A program made the position numbers and the translations under genes. Source: Apostichopus japonicus (Eukaryota > Echinodermata > Holothuroidea > Aspidochirotida > Stichopodidae). From it: a stretch of DNA of 64,000 nucleotides. Numbering within the stretch: position 1 is the stretch's first letter; every line of letters begins with the position of its first letter. Shown here piece after piece: positions 1-12,222 of this stretch. The stretch covers positions 22,428,501 to 22,492,500 of the forward strand of contig NC_092580.1 in assembly GCF_037975245.1 (NCBI RefSeq). The letters are read 5' to 3'. The notes beneath the pieces are model-generated. The model saw only the letters and a program-made list of their open reading frames with translations, was not told the origin of the DNA and did not search any database.

Positions 1-1798
1 GTACTATTATACCGTGCATGTGGGCATACTGCATGCTCATTTCTGTAGCTGCAATATTGTGCTGTATACCCTCCATGGGCTTACCCTGTCTCTGGAAGTG
101 ATCAGAAACAAACTCAGAAATCATTTTTCACTACCAGAGAATTTCTGCAACCCAACATAATTAATGTGTCATACACCCTATATCTATGCATACACCACAT
201 ATAACTCTATAACTCTACACTACAGTTCTGTTCAATATTTGTCGATCTCTGTAAGAGTAGACTTTAGTCACTAAGAGTAAGATTTAAGCCTCAGGAAGAT
301 AGACTAGGCCTACGTAGCCTAACGTTAGGGTATACTCACCTACAAGGCTAAATTGAAACATTTTAGTATTTCTTATCTACGGATCTCGCGCAATGTGCCG
401 CCATTTTAAAAATCCAAGTGCTTTCATTTGGACAACCAAAAAATCGTTCAGACGACCAAATATGATGGCAAGGCTGTCCGAAGGAAGGACAACCTTAAAA
501 AGTTTCTTAAAAATTAGTAATGGGACTAACTCTTGCAATTCTGTCAAGTGATATTTTAAGGTTTTCAGATCATATGAGCAATCAACCATCAAGGCACAAT
601 CATAAGTCTAATTCAGTTCAGCAGCTCTTATGATTTTCACAAATTTATCTCAAAAGGCTTTAGACCACCACCACAGGCAATAGGTATCTATAATCCTACT
701 CCTTACTAACCAATGGTAAGTGAGCTTAATTTTAAATACCACCATGTTATTACAAATATATACAAATGGCAAAACTACATGTAGATGATACATAAGTAGC
801 CTATGTCGTCGTTTAAAAGTACACTTTTTTAATTGTATAATTCAGCATCAAATTTGTTTAGACCAAAAGCAGTCCTAATGGTGTGCTTTTCAAACAAAGG
901 GCATTTACTGCCAATGGGTTAATTTTTGTACTTTAAAATCTGTTATAAACATACAGTAGGTTGTCATTTATCTTTCCTGTTTTGTCATTTTCTTTTAGCA
1001 ACCCTCCACTCAGTGACCATGGTAGTTGTTGTATACCATACATGCAGCCATCATATCGAATGGGGTCAAGTTTAATATGATTGCACCCAGATTCCCTGGA
1101 AAAATTATAGTTATTATTTATTCAAGAACATATACTGTACCTTTAAATATTTGTGCCAAGCTATAATTATGTAATAGAAGGTTCTATACATATTTTAATT
1201 AATACACATTCCATTGTATTGTAATTCTGACCTCATAGAAAATAAAGAAGACAGTTATACTCTGGCTTTTGACTAAGAAACTTGTGTCTGCTTAGTTCTT
1301 TACTACCCAACCCTTGAAACCTCCAGTAATTTCTAGTTACCTTTTCCAAGACCCAAATGAGTGCTAGTGTCAGCTTACTTTATTCCCATGGTGGAGTGGC
1401 CTGGCCTAAGTTGGGCATGTATTTACTTGGAATTTTTCTGAAACCCTTGGGTAAACAATATGTTACACAAAGCTGTCCCTTAAAAATGGAAACCTGTTTG
1501 TGTGTATCATTAAAATTTACCAAGCAATGCCTCATTTAAATGTTATACATACAGCTTAGAAATTGAGTATAACAAAACTGTGAAATACTAAGTACAGTAC
1601 TGTGTATATAAGTAAACTACAAATCTTTAATGCACGACATGTTACAGTTGAACATTTATGGCCAATGATGAGAAATGGACATATGGGTGACCAAGGAAAG
1701 CAAAAGAAGTTAATCTAGTGTTTCCTAAGTTAAAGAGTAAAGTTGACTTTAAAGGATAAATAAAAGAAGCTGCAGTTAATATTGCAAAATAAACAAAC
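1..1798 (-). other. Left gene intron 2 (part)
   Basis: Aligns with 21504-23294 and, with insertions, 55922-60865. No conserved reading frame. A 60-codon plus-strand frame at 1357-1539 persists in all three repeats, but its changes are mostly amino-acid altering, as expected for intron sequence. Confidence 0.6.
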
Positions 1799-2587
1799 CT
1801 ACTGTACCAGGACTTTGAATTTTCATGTCACCCGGGAAGATGGAGGCTTCTTTCAGTTGAGTGCGCCACAAATGTGATTGAAGCAGTTGAATCTTGTCTG
1901 CTGTAACTTTAAAAAATTTCCTTAGCGAAGAAACGAATTGAATGAAAGACTCTTGATTGCTCATGAACAGCTGCTTTTCGTCTCTGCGAAGGAGGTTCCT
2001 GGAAAACTCGTAGGCAGCAAATACTGTGCATGTTCCACTGCATAGGTTGAGAAAATATTTCAGTTTGTGACAAAAAGATTCTTTACTTTTACCCTCAAAC
2101 TGGAAGAAAGAGTTGAATGGAATGGCCAGGGGTCCACATTTTACACTACGTAGATTGCCACCCTCAGATGACATACGGAATATATTACTGTGGTTGAGCA
2201 GTGATTGAGAAAGTTCATTGGAGTTCCTTCCAAACATATCTCTCTCCTGTTCAGATCCTAACACATTGAAATGATAGCTTATCTTACCTAAATGCCCATT
2301 ACCAAGTTTATTATTGACAGCAAGTATGAAATGTAATTTGGTCAAAGCAGAGCATTTCACATCATTATAAATGGAGATGAAATCAGGGGAATTCAAAAAG
2401 CCATTTGGAGGAGACTGGCAAAACACTTCTCTGATATCAATACCATATGTTTCAGGTTTTCTTGATTCCAATTCTGAAGGGAAACATTTCCATGATAATG
2501 GTCCGTCTTTTAAGATAGCTTTGAAAAGACTAACATCGTCTTCATCAAAGACATCCAGCGATTTTTTCTGATTGAGCCCATTGCCAT
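1799..2587 (-). CDS. Left gene exon 2: module 2
   Basis: 789-nt phase 1-1 exon, open, acceptor CTACAG and donor GTAG|GTTTGT. Nearly identical to 23295-24083. Confidence 0.8.
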
Positions 2588-3462
2588 CTGTAGAAAATAC
2601 AGAATGAACATGCTGTGACACCATTAAAATGTGAAACTTGTCAAAAGGTGGGTATACTATATTGACAGATTGTGTGATGGGAAAGTTTTCAACAAAAAGT
2701 AGGAGAGAAGGTCAACAATCATTGGAATTAACCATCAATTGTCGAATATTTATTCAAAATAAAGGACCCAACGAAAGCCAACCTTAGATACTACATGATA
2801 CCTCTCAGGGCAAATTTTTAATTTTTAAAACCCAGAATAAATCCTTAAGACTTTGATCTGCCTTTGTATAATACGATATTCTTAACTTCGCATGTCATCG
2901 GGGCAGACAGTAACACTCTCTTCTTTGCAGTTTTTTCTATCACAGGGACCGTGGGACAGGGACAGTGGATTATATTGCTGGGACCTACCTGTAATCTCGG
3001 CTGGAAAAGCTCCGTAGAAGGTGCGGCTTCTGATTTTAATCACTGGCTTTGCTATTTCCAACAAGAATGTGTAATTGATCAATGAATATCACATGATCAA
3101 ACAAGGAGAAAGCAGTGAAAAAGTCACATTTATCATCAGCTTCTGTAGTTCAATAGTGCAACATGTTGTACAAGTTTACATCTCCAACATCCAAATTTTT
3201 TATTTATTTAATTTTATTAACTGTTTGCCAACCAGCCTAGATGCAATATAGGCCTACTGAAGGCCTATTGAAGATTTCAACTGCCTAATTTCCTCTCTCA
3301 ACATCAACTCACAGTTTGAAGGACTCCTTGTCTGTAACCATTACAAGAGACTAATTAAAATGTATATATTTTTAACATGCTTAACTTGGAGTGGACGGGG
3401 CAGATATAGATGATCTTTAATCTCCTTAAAATTATGAATCATATAAACAACATATTACTCAC

Positions 3463-4238
3463 CATTAGGATTTTATTGAATTTGAACCTTCGGTGATCGT
3501 GAGAGCGCAACAACCCTTTCATTGACATTAATTGAAGGGCACTGGAGTTTCAAAGCCTTGACAAAGTCATCTGTCATATTTCTGGAGAAGTGAACTTTTT
3601 CTGCTTTGGTCAAGAAGCAACGAGAATATTCAAACGCTGATCTAACATTAGTGCTGCCATGGCATAGAAACAGAAAATATTTCAGTTTATGCAGTGCAGA
3701 TGCCTTGGTATCATTTTCAAATCTGAAGAAAGATTTATGTTGGTCAGCAATTCCTGGTTTCAAAACTATTTTCTTGTGATTGCTTCCCTGATCACTCAAT
3801 GATGTTACGACAAAAATATCTTGAAAATCTAACATTGATTTGGTCAAGGAATCTTCATTATGACCAAGTTCATCTTTTTCTTCCTCTGAGGCAGCTATAC
3901 GGAAGTAATGACTGGCTTTGGAGAATTTTCCTTTGTTTAACTTCTCATTGACGACCACAGCCAACTCTAACTTCAGTAACGCAACATTTCTTGGGGTGTC
4001 CAGAGCAATGAAGTCCCTAGAACAAAGTATACCAGATGTTCTACAAAGATCATCTTGAACTGACTGGTAATTGAATGATGGATCTCTCTCCTTATACAAT
4101 TTCCCAAGCATCTCCCATGACAATGGTTGCCCCTTTTCTGTCAAAATTTGTCGGACAACTTCTGTCTGTTCAGTATGGGAAGCAGCATCTTGTGGGTAAT
4201 TCCCACTTGCCATCATGCTTATGGTTTAAGTCTGTGTA
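3463..4238 (-). CDS. Left gene exon 1: module 1, ending in a premature stop
   Basis: Acceptor TTTCACAG, ATG at 4216, module-1 architecture as in the other copies, donor AATG|GTGAGT. The frame is closed ten bases before the donor by TAA (VQIQ-stop), a single-base difference from the middle copy. Confidence 0.8.
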
Positions 4239-4440
4239 CTGTGAAAGACAAAATTAAATTTGATATGGCATTTTACATATATGTTAACACCAGAAATCTA
4301 AGCCAGTGTTGTTACTGGCAGCGAGTCAGTCCTCAGTCCTTGTACATTGCTACAAATATTAGAATTAAAAGTAGAAGTGTATACAAAATGAATACCATTT
4401 TACTAGAGGACAGTCAAATATCCTCCTGTGGAAAAGTCAC

Positions 4441-4707
4441 TTGTATGTATGTATGTATGTATATGTGATCTTCCCGCAAGCAGGAACTCGCGAAAGAAGC
4501 CATGGAGGCTTGTAGACTCGCAAGCTGACCGAAGCCAATCTCTCGGCACACATCCATTTAACGTCCATGTCGGGAAGTTGTTATTGAACAACACCCTTGC
4601 CAGACGACACACATTGCTGTCGGCGGGGAATCGAACCGGGAATCTCATGACTGGGAGACGCCGGCATTAACCACTAGGCTATACACCACTAGGCATTAAC
4701 CACTAGG
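4441..4707 (-). mobile_element. tRNA-derived SINE insertion, absent from the homologous site at 25930
   Basis: On the minus strand the head carries an A-box-like TAGCCTAGTGG (4671-4681, partly duplicated just upstream) and a B-box-like GGTTCGATTCC (4627-4637). The tail is a (TATG)n tract at 4441-4463. The middle repeat has the empty site (AAAGTCACTTAAATAG), so this is a clean insertion of about 267 bp; flanking ACTT may be the target duplication. Confidence 0.75.
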
Positions 4708-6110
4708 CTATACTTAAATAGAATTACTTCCTAGAGCCAGTCACTAAACCTGGAGGGGGGGGCATTTGTTATTGTGTCCTCCACCCATCAGAAGTGTCCC
4801 CCCATGACTGAAGCCCCTGAGTTCATATTCAAATGGTCCACACTTTCGGACCGATTTTGATATTACAGTGTCAAGTTTGATTGACATGACATGAACTAGG
4901 CCTATAACTTTTAGTATACTGGAAAAAATCAGTCTGCAATTATTTCAGTGTGAGTTTATCATCACAAACACTTTATCTCACTGCATGGTAATTGTTTGGC
5001 AGCTGACATATTAGAACCAAAAACTGATTGCATGAGTAAGGTTAGACGCAGGCGCTCCAACGATTGTCACACAGTAATAACATACATAATTTATATATAA
5101 AAGAATAGGCCTACGTAGAAAAAGTGGCCGCGCCTGTCGGTCAGCATAGGCTTGGTTATGCCATATATAATGTAATAAATAGGCTAGCAGGATTATTACC
5201 ATAAACATAACCACTTTGTGCACATACGAGACTGAGCCTTCAGTTGGTCATAGCTTCTCACAGACATCGAACATATCTCCCAAGGTTGGATTTGATTAGG
5301 AGGAAACAAACGTCTTGTTTATGTAACATGGTCTTAACAATATGTTCTCTAACTCTTTGAGGTTAATTGGTCCAAAGGCGGTTTCCATAGTTCAATGTGA
5401 TTACGCCCAAGCTCCGTATTGTTGCTATTTTTAGTTTTTTGGATTTTCCCCTTTATTGGCCGAGGTGGTACATAAACAAATCTCGTAAGATCATAACTAA
5501 GTTCAGTTCAGAGCCACTCGCTACATCTGTGATCAGATTTTGTCGTACCACTACCAGACTGATGAGGGAATTGAATGATATGTACGTTTGTCGCGAAGAA
5601 GCCATTTATTCTCGTTTAACTTTTGTGAGGTATCCTTCATTTATTAAAAGTCGAGCACATTACAGTTGTCTATGAATGAGTTTACAACTATTGGATCAAA
5701 TTTTGCTGGGTAACAACTAAAAATTTGTCTTCTTTCTCTCGTAAAACTATATTAGTCCCTGTAATTATATTTGGTACAATGCTAGGTTAGGTCTTTAGCC
5801 ATACATTAGACTATAGTTAGATTAGAGAGCATGCCAACTCTTTGTAGCATATGGTAGAATCAGTTATGATTGCGAACTAGAATATGTTACCCACTATCAC
5901 ATTAAATGATCCAATTTGTAATTATCTAGCTTTTGCATGACGTAACAAAAATATTCAAGTATTTTGAAAAAAATACTAATCAACCATGCACTTATTTCCT
6001 GGCATTTACTTAATCAGTATACCATATTTACTGTATACTATTTGGTCTATTAGGTTGCTCTGACTAAATAAAGCAGCATGGGATCCATATATTTGTGCAA
6101 CCAGGTCAGT

Positions 6111-6347
6111 AAAGCCCGGGTCACATCTGCGCGATTCAACACGCGATTCAACTCGCAACTAAAATCACGCGAATCAGAAAAGTTGCTTCTGAGAAGTTGC
6201 GCTGATTAGGACATTGCTCTATTGCAAATCGACAGCGCAACTTTTATTGCGCAACAAGTTGATACCCGTGTCTAACTACGCGATTCAACCTTCAATTGTA
6301 TTGCGAGTTGAATCGCGTGTTGAATCGCGCAGATGTGACCCGGGCTT
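6111..6347. mobile_element. MITE with long, nearly perfect terminal inverted repeats
   Basis: About 237 bp. Ends of about 46 bp (GCCCGGGTCACATCTGCGCG...) are near-perfect inverted copies, made partly of a repeated GCGATTCAAC motif, around a short AT-rich core. No coding capacity. The same insertion is in the middle repeat (27335-27571), so it predates that duplication. Confidence 0.8.
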
Positions 6348-7608
6348 AAGGACAATGGTCATCAGAATTGGATCATGTTCTCTGCCGCCTACCAGGACAC
6401 TTGTCAGAAGGTGACGAGGCAGTGATGCATATTTTATTTTCCATTTTTGTTATGTTGTGTGGTATGTTTGTTATGTAATTTTATGGATGAACCGAATAAC
6501 CTTGATCAGGTGTAGTAAATTAATGAATGTATTAGGACTTGAGATAAATGTTGTTGAGAGGGACACTGCCAAAATAGACATTGATAAAAGCAACAACTTG
6601 TGTCTGAACTAGCTAGCTTGGAGGCCAGCATATTTTAAAATGGGAATAGTGAAACAAAAAACTATCTGCAACACTTTTAGAAGTGAATGAATAGGAACTC
6701 TCACTACTTGATCCCTATGAGGGATATGGTCTCAGTAGCAGTAGAGAAATGGTTGTGAAAAACTTGTGACATTAGAAATTTAAATACTCTATTTTACATG
6801 CAGTAATAAAGATCAGATTTGGGTTTTTTGTACATTGCATAGCACTCATGGACAAACCTTTTCGTAATTGTTTCCATTTAGGTATAACTGCGATCTTTGC
6901 TTCACACCAATGATAATCTCAGAATATCTCGTTAAATCACAAAAGGCAAGAGACATCGAGTTCATGACAAATTCAGGTAAGTTGGAAGCCTTTAAACCAG
7001 CAAATAGCCTGAATTTGAAGGAATGAAGGAACAACTCAACGTCAACAGGTGTTAATATATTTTTAAACACAGTATCTTAAAAAAGGGAATCATCTGAGAA
7101 AATTGGAATTCTAATGGATTCAACTAAGTGCGTTTTTGAAACGTCAGTACATGTTGCAATTCTGATTTCTTTTATTGATTGCTAAAAAATAGGGCATTCT
7201 TATTAAAATCTTTTGTTTCAGAAAGTTATTCCAAACATTTTGGAACAGCAATGAAGCAGTATAATTTGGTTGACTTGTTAATAATCCATGTTATTATGTC
7301 GACAAAATTTCTCCAAAGTTTTAGCAAACTGACTCAGTTAAGCCCTACATCACATGTGTAAAGCCTGGAGTGGTTAGATTGTCAGTACGGTGATGCCCAT
7401 GAGTGGAGATAGGGTGACACAAATGACAGAGTAAAGGTTGGTTCGATTTATATGCGGTATATATATAACGCTCCCCACTGGCGAGCTCTAAAAGTGAAGA
7501 AAGAAAACAAGAAACAAGGTTTTTAATGAATTATAAAACAGTGCGTCTCACCATTCATCAAAGGTGACACTCCTTTAATTTACTAGAAAGAAATTGGAAG
7601 GCTCCTTT

Positions 7609-7850
7609 AACACTAGTTACTTTAGCCTCTTTACATGAGGTACCTTTAACATTAGTTACTTTAGCCTCTTTACATGAGTTAAAACTAGTTACTTTAGCGC
7701 TAGTTCTTTATTAGTTACTTTAACACTAGCACTAGCACTTTAACACTAGCACTATTTACATGAGTTAACACTAGTTACTTTAGCATTATAGTTACTTTAA
7801 CTAGTTACTTTAACACTAGCACTGGTTACTTTAGCCTCTTTCATATGAGG
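7609..7850 (+). repeat. Irregular minisatellite of ACTAGTTACTTTA units
   Basis: Many direct, irregularly spaced copies of (A)CACTAGTTACTTTA(G/A)C, interleaved with CTCTTTACATGAG. The homologous array near 28850-29030 has fewer copies and is split by a transposon. Confidence 0.75.
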
Positions 7851-8534
7851 TACCTTGCCAACTGATAGAGTGGGTTATTATAACATGACAATGCTCCTTT
7901 AAGTTGGCTAAGTGAGCTAAAATAAACCTGGCCCACAAGACAGTGACAATACATCTAGACATATCTAGGTGATGATCCTCGGACACAATGATGACTGAAA
8001 AAAACAAACAAAATATACGCAGTTTAACCCTTGACATAGGTATAAAGTGGACACCACTGAGGGTCTCACATTCATAGAACCCTACTGTATAACCTTTGTT
8101 TCCAACTGTATTACCAAACAAATGGGGATTTTCCCCTTAAATAAATGGCAGCTCAAAAATTGATTAAATATATGGTTCATTTCAACTCTTCCTATGCATT
8201 ACTGAAATAATTTATTTAAGAGGGATGCAAGTCAGTATCAACGCCTTAACAGTTATGTTTGCAATGATTATGTTAAGTGACACATGGACTTGGCCATTTT
8301 AAAATCACTGCTTCCCTGTGGAAACTATTTGAGGGTGCTACAGTAATTAGGAAACACCACTACAGTCACAAACACATGCAATCTTAGGGAATATTAACCA
8401 AATATAGGCTCCAAAGCTTACAACGCACTTGCCAGTCTGGGTATGACCTAAACATGTGAACATATACAAACATAAATATCCTAGAGGGTCATTCGCCACC
8501 CAGCGATGACAATTAACCATGGTTAACATAAAAT

Positions 8535-9087
8535 CTCATGTAACATGCAGTAGTAGAAGAAAGACAAATGGCATACATATTTACATCATAGAGCTTTCAG
8601 ATTGCCACATAATAAGTGAAAATAAAAAGCTCATGAAACATGCAGTAGTAGAAGAAAGACATATGGCATACATATTTACATCATAGAGCTATTAGATTGC
8701 CACATAATAAGTGAAAATAAAAAGCTCATGAAACATGCAGTAGTAGAAGAAAGACATATGGCATACATGTTTACATCATAGAGCTTTTAGATTGCCACAT
8801 AATAAGTGAAAATAAAATGCTCATGTAACATGCAGTAGTAGAAGAAAGACAAATGGCATACATATTTACATCATAGAGCTTTCAGATTGCCACATAATAA
8901 GTGAAAATAAAAAGCTCATGTAACATGCAGTAGTAGAAGAAAAACAAATGGCATACATATTTACCTCATAGAGCTTTTAGATTGCCACATAATAAGTGAA
9001 AATAAAAAGCTCATGTAACATGCAGTAGTAGGAGAAAGACATATGGCATACATATTTACCTCATAGAGCTTTTAGATTGCCACATAA
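8535..9087 (+). repeat. 94-bp minisatellite, six copies
   Basis: Six head-to-tail copies of about 94 bp starting CTCATGTAACATGCAGTAGT and ending AAGTGAAAATAAAAAG. The equivalent site in the middle repeat (30359-30450) has a single copy. Confidence 0.85.
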
Positions 9088-9232
9088 AAAGTGAAATTAA
9101 ACATTTTCTGAATCGTTAAGTATTACATGCACATGAATGTGATTACAATTAGAACCGATAATAAGTAAAAGTTTACGTTGATTGGAAAATTTTTCCAGGG
9201 AACCCAACCCTGACGGAACTATGCAGAACTAT

Positions 9233-9395
9233 GCAGAACAAATCTAATACATTAGTTGATATTTGTACCATACTGTACATATCTTTTGATATTTTCACCT
9301 TCCATATGTTTTGAATAATTGGTATGACATAACTGGTTTCCATGCAATTTTTAACGATTCCGATTATGCTACAATCAGTGTTCGTTTGAACACTA
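9233..9395 (+). mobile_element. Right-end remnant of the hAT-like element
   Basis: Matches the last part of the 37852-40550 element and ends CGTTTGAACACTA at 9395. The rest was removed by a deletion whose other end lies about 9.8 kb away in the uninterrupted repeat. Confidence 0.65.
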
Positions 9396-9420
9396 CTTTC
9401 AATCTTCCCTCAACTCAGAA

Positions 9421-9909
9421 CTATGTTTCCTGAGGGTTGATCAACGTTTCTCGTAATATTATTTGCTGCTCCCATCCTGGTTGTCTGTGGTTAAGACCGA
9501 TACGGGTTCTCTCTTGTACCGAATAAGCTTGACCAGTGCTGATGTTAGTCCAACTCCAAGTGTGATTCAAGTCATGTATGTGCCAGCAATCGCTTTCTTT
9601 CATTTCCACAAGTGCCTGGAATGCACACTTGTTATTTGATAGAGCTAAGGCACCAGCTGAGTCCAATGATTGCAAGTCGTCAAGCATGTTACTGCCTCTG
9701 ATCTGAAAAATCTGTGACAAAGTTTCATCTGTAATAAGATTCATGACAGAATCGCACTTTATCCCAGCAATAACTTGAATGCCATATCTGGGCAATCTTT
9801 TGGCAGCTGTGACATCACTTTTCAGTTCAATTTGGTCAATTATGACCACCTCTGGACTGTGATTTGCACTCTCTGAGATCACTTGGTGCTGCTCTTCTGG
9901 GTTGTTTAC
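9421..9909 (-). CDS. Middle gene last exon: Walker B region
   Basis: 163 codons including stop. VVIIDQIEL at Walker B (Glu to Gln), IAGIKC for the usual IATAHG. It has two extra residues (W-S) in the TWSWTNIS stretch and ends NPQET with TAG at 9421-9423, four codons shorter than the right copy. Confidence 0.83.
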   Translation of the reverse strand, partial: VNNPEEQHQVISESANHSPEVVIIDQIELKSDVTAAKRLPRYGIQVIAGIKCDSVMNLITDETLSQIFQIRGSNMLDDLQSLDSAGALALSNNKCAFQALVEMKESDCWHIHDLNHTWSWTNISTGQAYSVQERTRIGLNHRQPGWEQQIILRETLINPQET

Positions 9910-10135
9910 CTGCAGGAGAATAAATTAGGCAACAAAGTTAAAGAAAAAACCAAACCCACAAGAAAGTTAGTTCCTGAAAGGTCAAGTATTCAAGAACATT
10001 CATAAGATATAAACTGATGAGAGTAACAACAACTTTTTCAATGATATTTTTATTACACTACTATTTTGGAGTCACAGGGGAAGCTTATGCAGCATGTAAT
10101 ACACAGCCAATCAGCTACATTTGCCGAACACCCAC

Positions 10136-10192
10136 CTGTAAACGTCTTGCACTGCCAATGGAGAAGTGGGGAGTATCAGAGTCACCAGCGAT
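10136..10192 (-). CDS. Middle gene: 19-codon ATPase micro-exon
   Basis: 57 nt, phase 0-0, encoding IAGDSDTPHFSIGSARRLQ, the same peptide as in the right gene. Confidence 0.82.
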
Positions 10193-10892
10193 CTAGAAGA
10201 AAACAAATATGAAACATATCTCAAAAGCTAGAAGAAAGGTCTTGTCCCCTTCTCAATAGTATTAAGATGCTTACCATGTAACCATATTAGGTAGGCTAAA
10301 TCTGGCACACCAAGATGTTCTATGTGGTAAAGTTTAACTCCATTTTCAAAAAGTTTAAGGGATGATAGCATTTTAATTCCCACATTTTGTTCCTATTCCA
10401 AAATACATAAGTTTTCATTCCTGAGATCAAAAAGGGAATGCCTCCTCTTTATTTCAGAATCGCACTATCCTGTTTCCTGGTGTATAAAACAGTGCAGCAA
10501 AACAACTACAATACTGTGACATTTACATAACGATCCATGGTTACTAGTTTATTTTCAGGTAGGTTCATTTATCTGCATTTCGTAAACAACTCATACAGGT
10601 CTTAAAATGTGGACTGAACTCCAATAACAGATTGGTAAGGTTTGCAGGTACAATGTCAACATCTTGATACAGATATATTTTCTCACATCTTTTCTTTCAA
10701 TTACCTGTCACATCCAGGATTTCAAGAAATTTCCAGTATGGATGCTCATTTCTTGTGTTAAGAACTCTAAAACACAATATCGTCACACAGTGTTTTCTTG
10801 TTAGTATTAAATGATACCCACTCACACCCCCCAAAATTTAAAAATCCCTCTCAATAAGGATCATTTTCTCTCCGTAGACTATTGCAAATTAC

Positions 10893-11115
10893 CTCATTGT
10901 AGGTGTCAATCACCACTACTTTCTTTTTCTCTGTATCACTCAAACACCTAGCTAGTTCTCTCAGTAGGGTGGTCTTCCCCACACCGGGGCAACCTACGAT
11001 CAGAATGGACCTGCCGCTCAAAGCGATGTCGTACATCATGTCAGCGCATCCCAGGAGTGGTAGGGCTACACGAACCGTCAAACCGATCAATTTCTTCATC
11101 CTGTTTCTGACTCCC
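10893..11115 (-). CDS. Middle gene: Walker A exon
   Basis: 223 nt, phase 2 to 0. RSILIVGCPGVGKTTLLREL and KKVVVIDTYNE; Walker A intact. Confidence 0.85.
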
Positions 11116-11376
11116 CTTCAAAGACAAAAACAACATTACAAACTTCAATAGAGATGAACAAGATCACAGATAGAAGAGAACAATTTTTTGGCCAACTAAA
11201 GAGTCATATTTATCTAAAGGATGAATCCCCTCCTACCCACCCCTCTCACCTCAACAATTATAGTGAATAGAGTACTTCCTGCCTACCGGCAGAAAAGCTT
11301 CGGTCCTGTTTGCATTGGAGTGTACAATACATATAGACAAAGTACATCAGGATAAATTCAGTCGTAGTTATCTCAC

Positions 11377-11532
11377 CTGAGACTATGGAGACATCCTTCC
11401 ACCCCACACTGATTGTCATAAAATCCTGTCAGGGCATCATTCTCTTCGATTTCTTGCAAAGCCTTGCTCGTGATTACCTTGCTGGATGCAACAAGGACGA
11501 CTGGTTTCTCCCCCTTGATAGTCTTATGTAAC
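11377..11532 (-). CDS. Middle gene: SpoIIIAA/Ycf45-like segment before the P-loop
   Basis: 156 nt, phase 2-2. Ends CGVEGCLHSLR as in the right gene; donor AG|GTGAGA. Confidence 0.8.
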
Positions 11533-12007
11533 CTGGTTAGGAAATTTTAAGGCAATGTTTACTTGTTGTCATCTTTACATGTCACTCTGGCTGAAGTTAA
11601 TACCACATAACACCACAACAATGAAAGAAAGACAGAGGGACATTGTTGTTGGTAAGGGTTCTTGTACTCACTATAAGAAAGAATGGATGCACGATGGAAG
11701 CAAGGGAATGTTTAAAAGTAGTTTTGAAACTTTTCAAACAAACTGTTTAAAACTGTAAGTTTTGTCAATCACTCTTTTGTATTATTTTGGCACAGCTCAT
11801 TCAGAAGTTGTTAGGGGCATAAATAGCCATTGGCTCAGTGGTCCAATTATTGCCGATAGGGTGCCTAAATAACAGTGGCCCATTTGGTGCCTTGGTTGAA
11901 CTATGGCATCTTTTGGTAAATCAACCTAGCCACACACCTTCGGAGCTGGTAAACCAGTACAGCCATCTGCCCCTGGGTTGGTTTGACAGCCATTATCTTG
12001 ACCCTAC

Positions 12008-12222
12008 CTTGCCTCAGCACACCTGCCAACATCCAGTACAATCTCTGACAGCTGATCCACGTGGTTCTTTGACTGACCCTGCAGCTGTTCTCCTAGGGTG
12101 ATCAATATATCATCACCGAGTAAAGTCAGCAGTTGAATGATGCTCTCACTGTTCTTCTCTGAAAAATGCTTCACTAACTCCTCTGTTAGGCCAGATAAAT
12201 TACTGTCATAGCTATTGGCTTC
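12008..12222 (-). CDS. Middle gene: start of the SpoIIIAA/Ycf45-like region
   Basis: 215 nt, phase 0 to 2. LSEIVLDVGRCAEAR matches the family 'EIVLDLGRPPEAR'. Acceptor CTTCTTCTGTAG, donor GCAAG|GTAGGG. Confidence 0.78.

Larger units (their letters stand above)
1..4238 (-). pseudogene. Left gene copy, 5' end only, with a nonsense codon in exon 1
   Basis: Only exons 1 and 2 lie in the window; the rest runs off the left edge. The two exons are almost identical to those of the middle gene, except that exon 1 has TAA at 3473-3475 where the others have a sense codon. Normal translation would end after 247 residues, leaving only module 1. Exon 2 remains open. Whether the rest is intact cannot be seen. 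Confidence 0.7.
4239..9420. other. Spacer between the left gene start and the middle gene end
   Basis: About 5.2 kb holding a SINE, a MITE and two minisatellites, listed separately. It must contain the left copy's promoter and probably an upstream 5'UTR exon, because exon 1 starts at a splice acceptor; I could not identify either. No coding frame is supported. Confidence 0.6.

Noticed and set aside
1357-1539. 60-codon plus-strand frame present in all three repeats
   Set aside because: Changes between copies are mostly amino-acid altering and the frame lies antisense in an intron; explained by shared ancestry of intron sequence.
4627-4681. Functional tRNA gene
   Set aside because: A- and B-box-like motifs are present but acceptor and anticodon stems do not pair; it is a SINE head. 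The same holds for 30620-30674.
8535-9087. CRISPR array
   Set aside because: The repeat units are 94 bp, directly adjoining, without unique spacers; this is a minisatellite.
10893-11115. Bacterial contamination, suggested by the SpoIIIAA-like ATPase
   Set aside because: The ATPase is spread over several exons with GT-AG introns and sits in an array of repeats typical of an animal genome.
12023-12023. Alternative donor AG|GTGTGC ending the first ATPase exon earlier in the middle gene
   Set aside because: The right gene lacks a GT there, and reading on to GCAAG|GTAGGG restores the family motif DIGRPVEAR in both copies.
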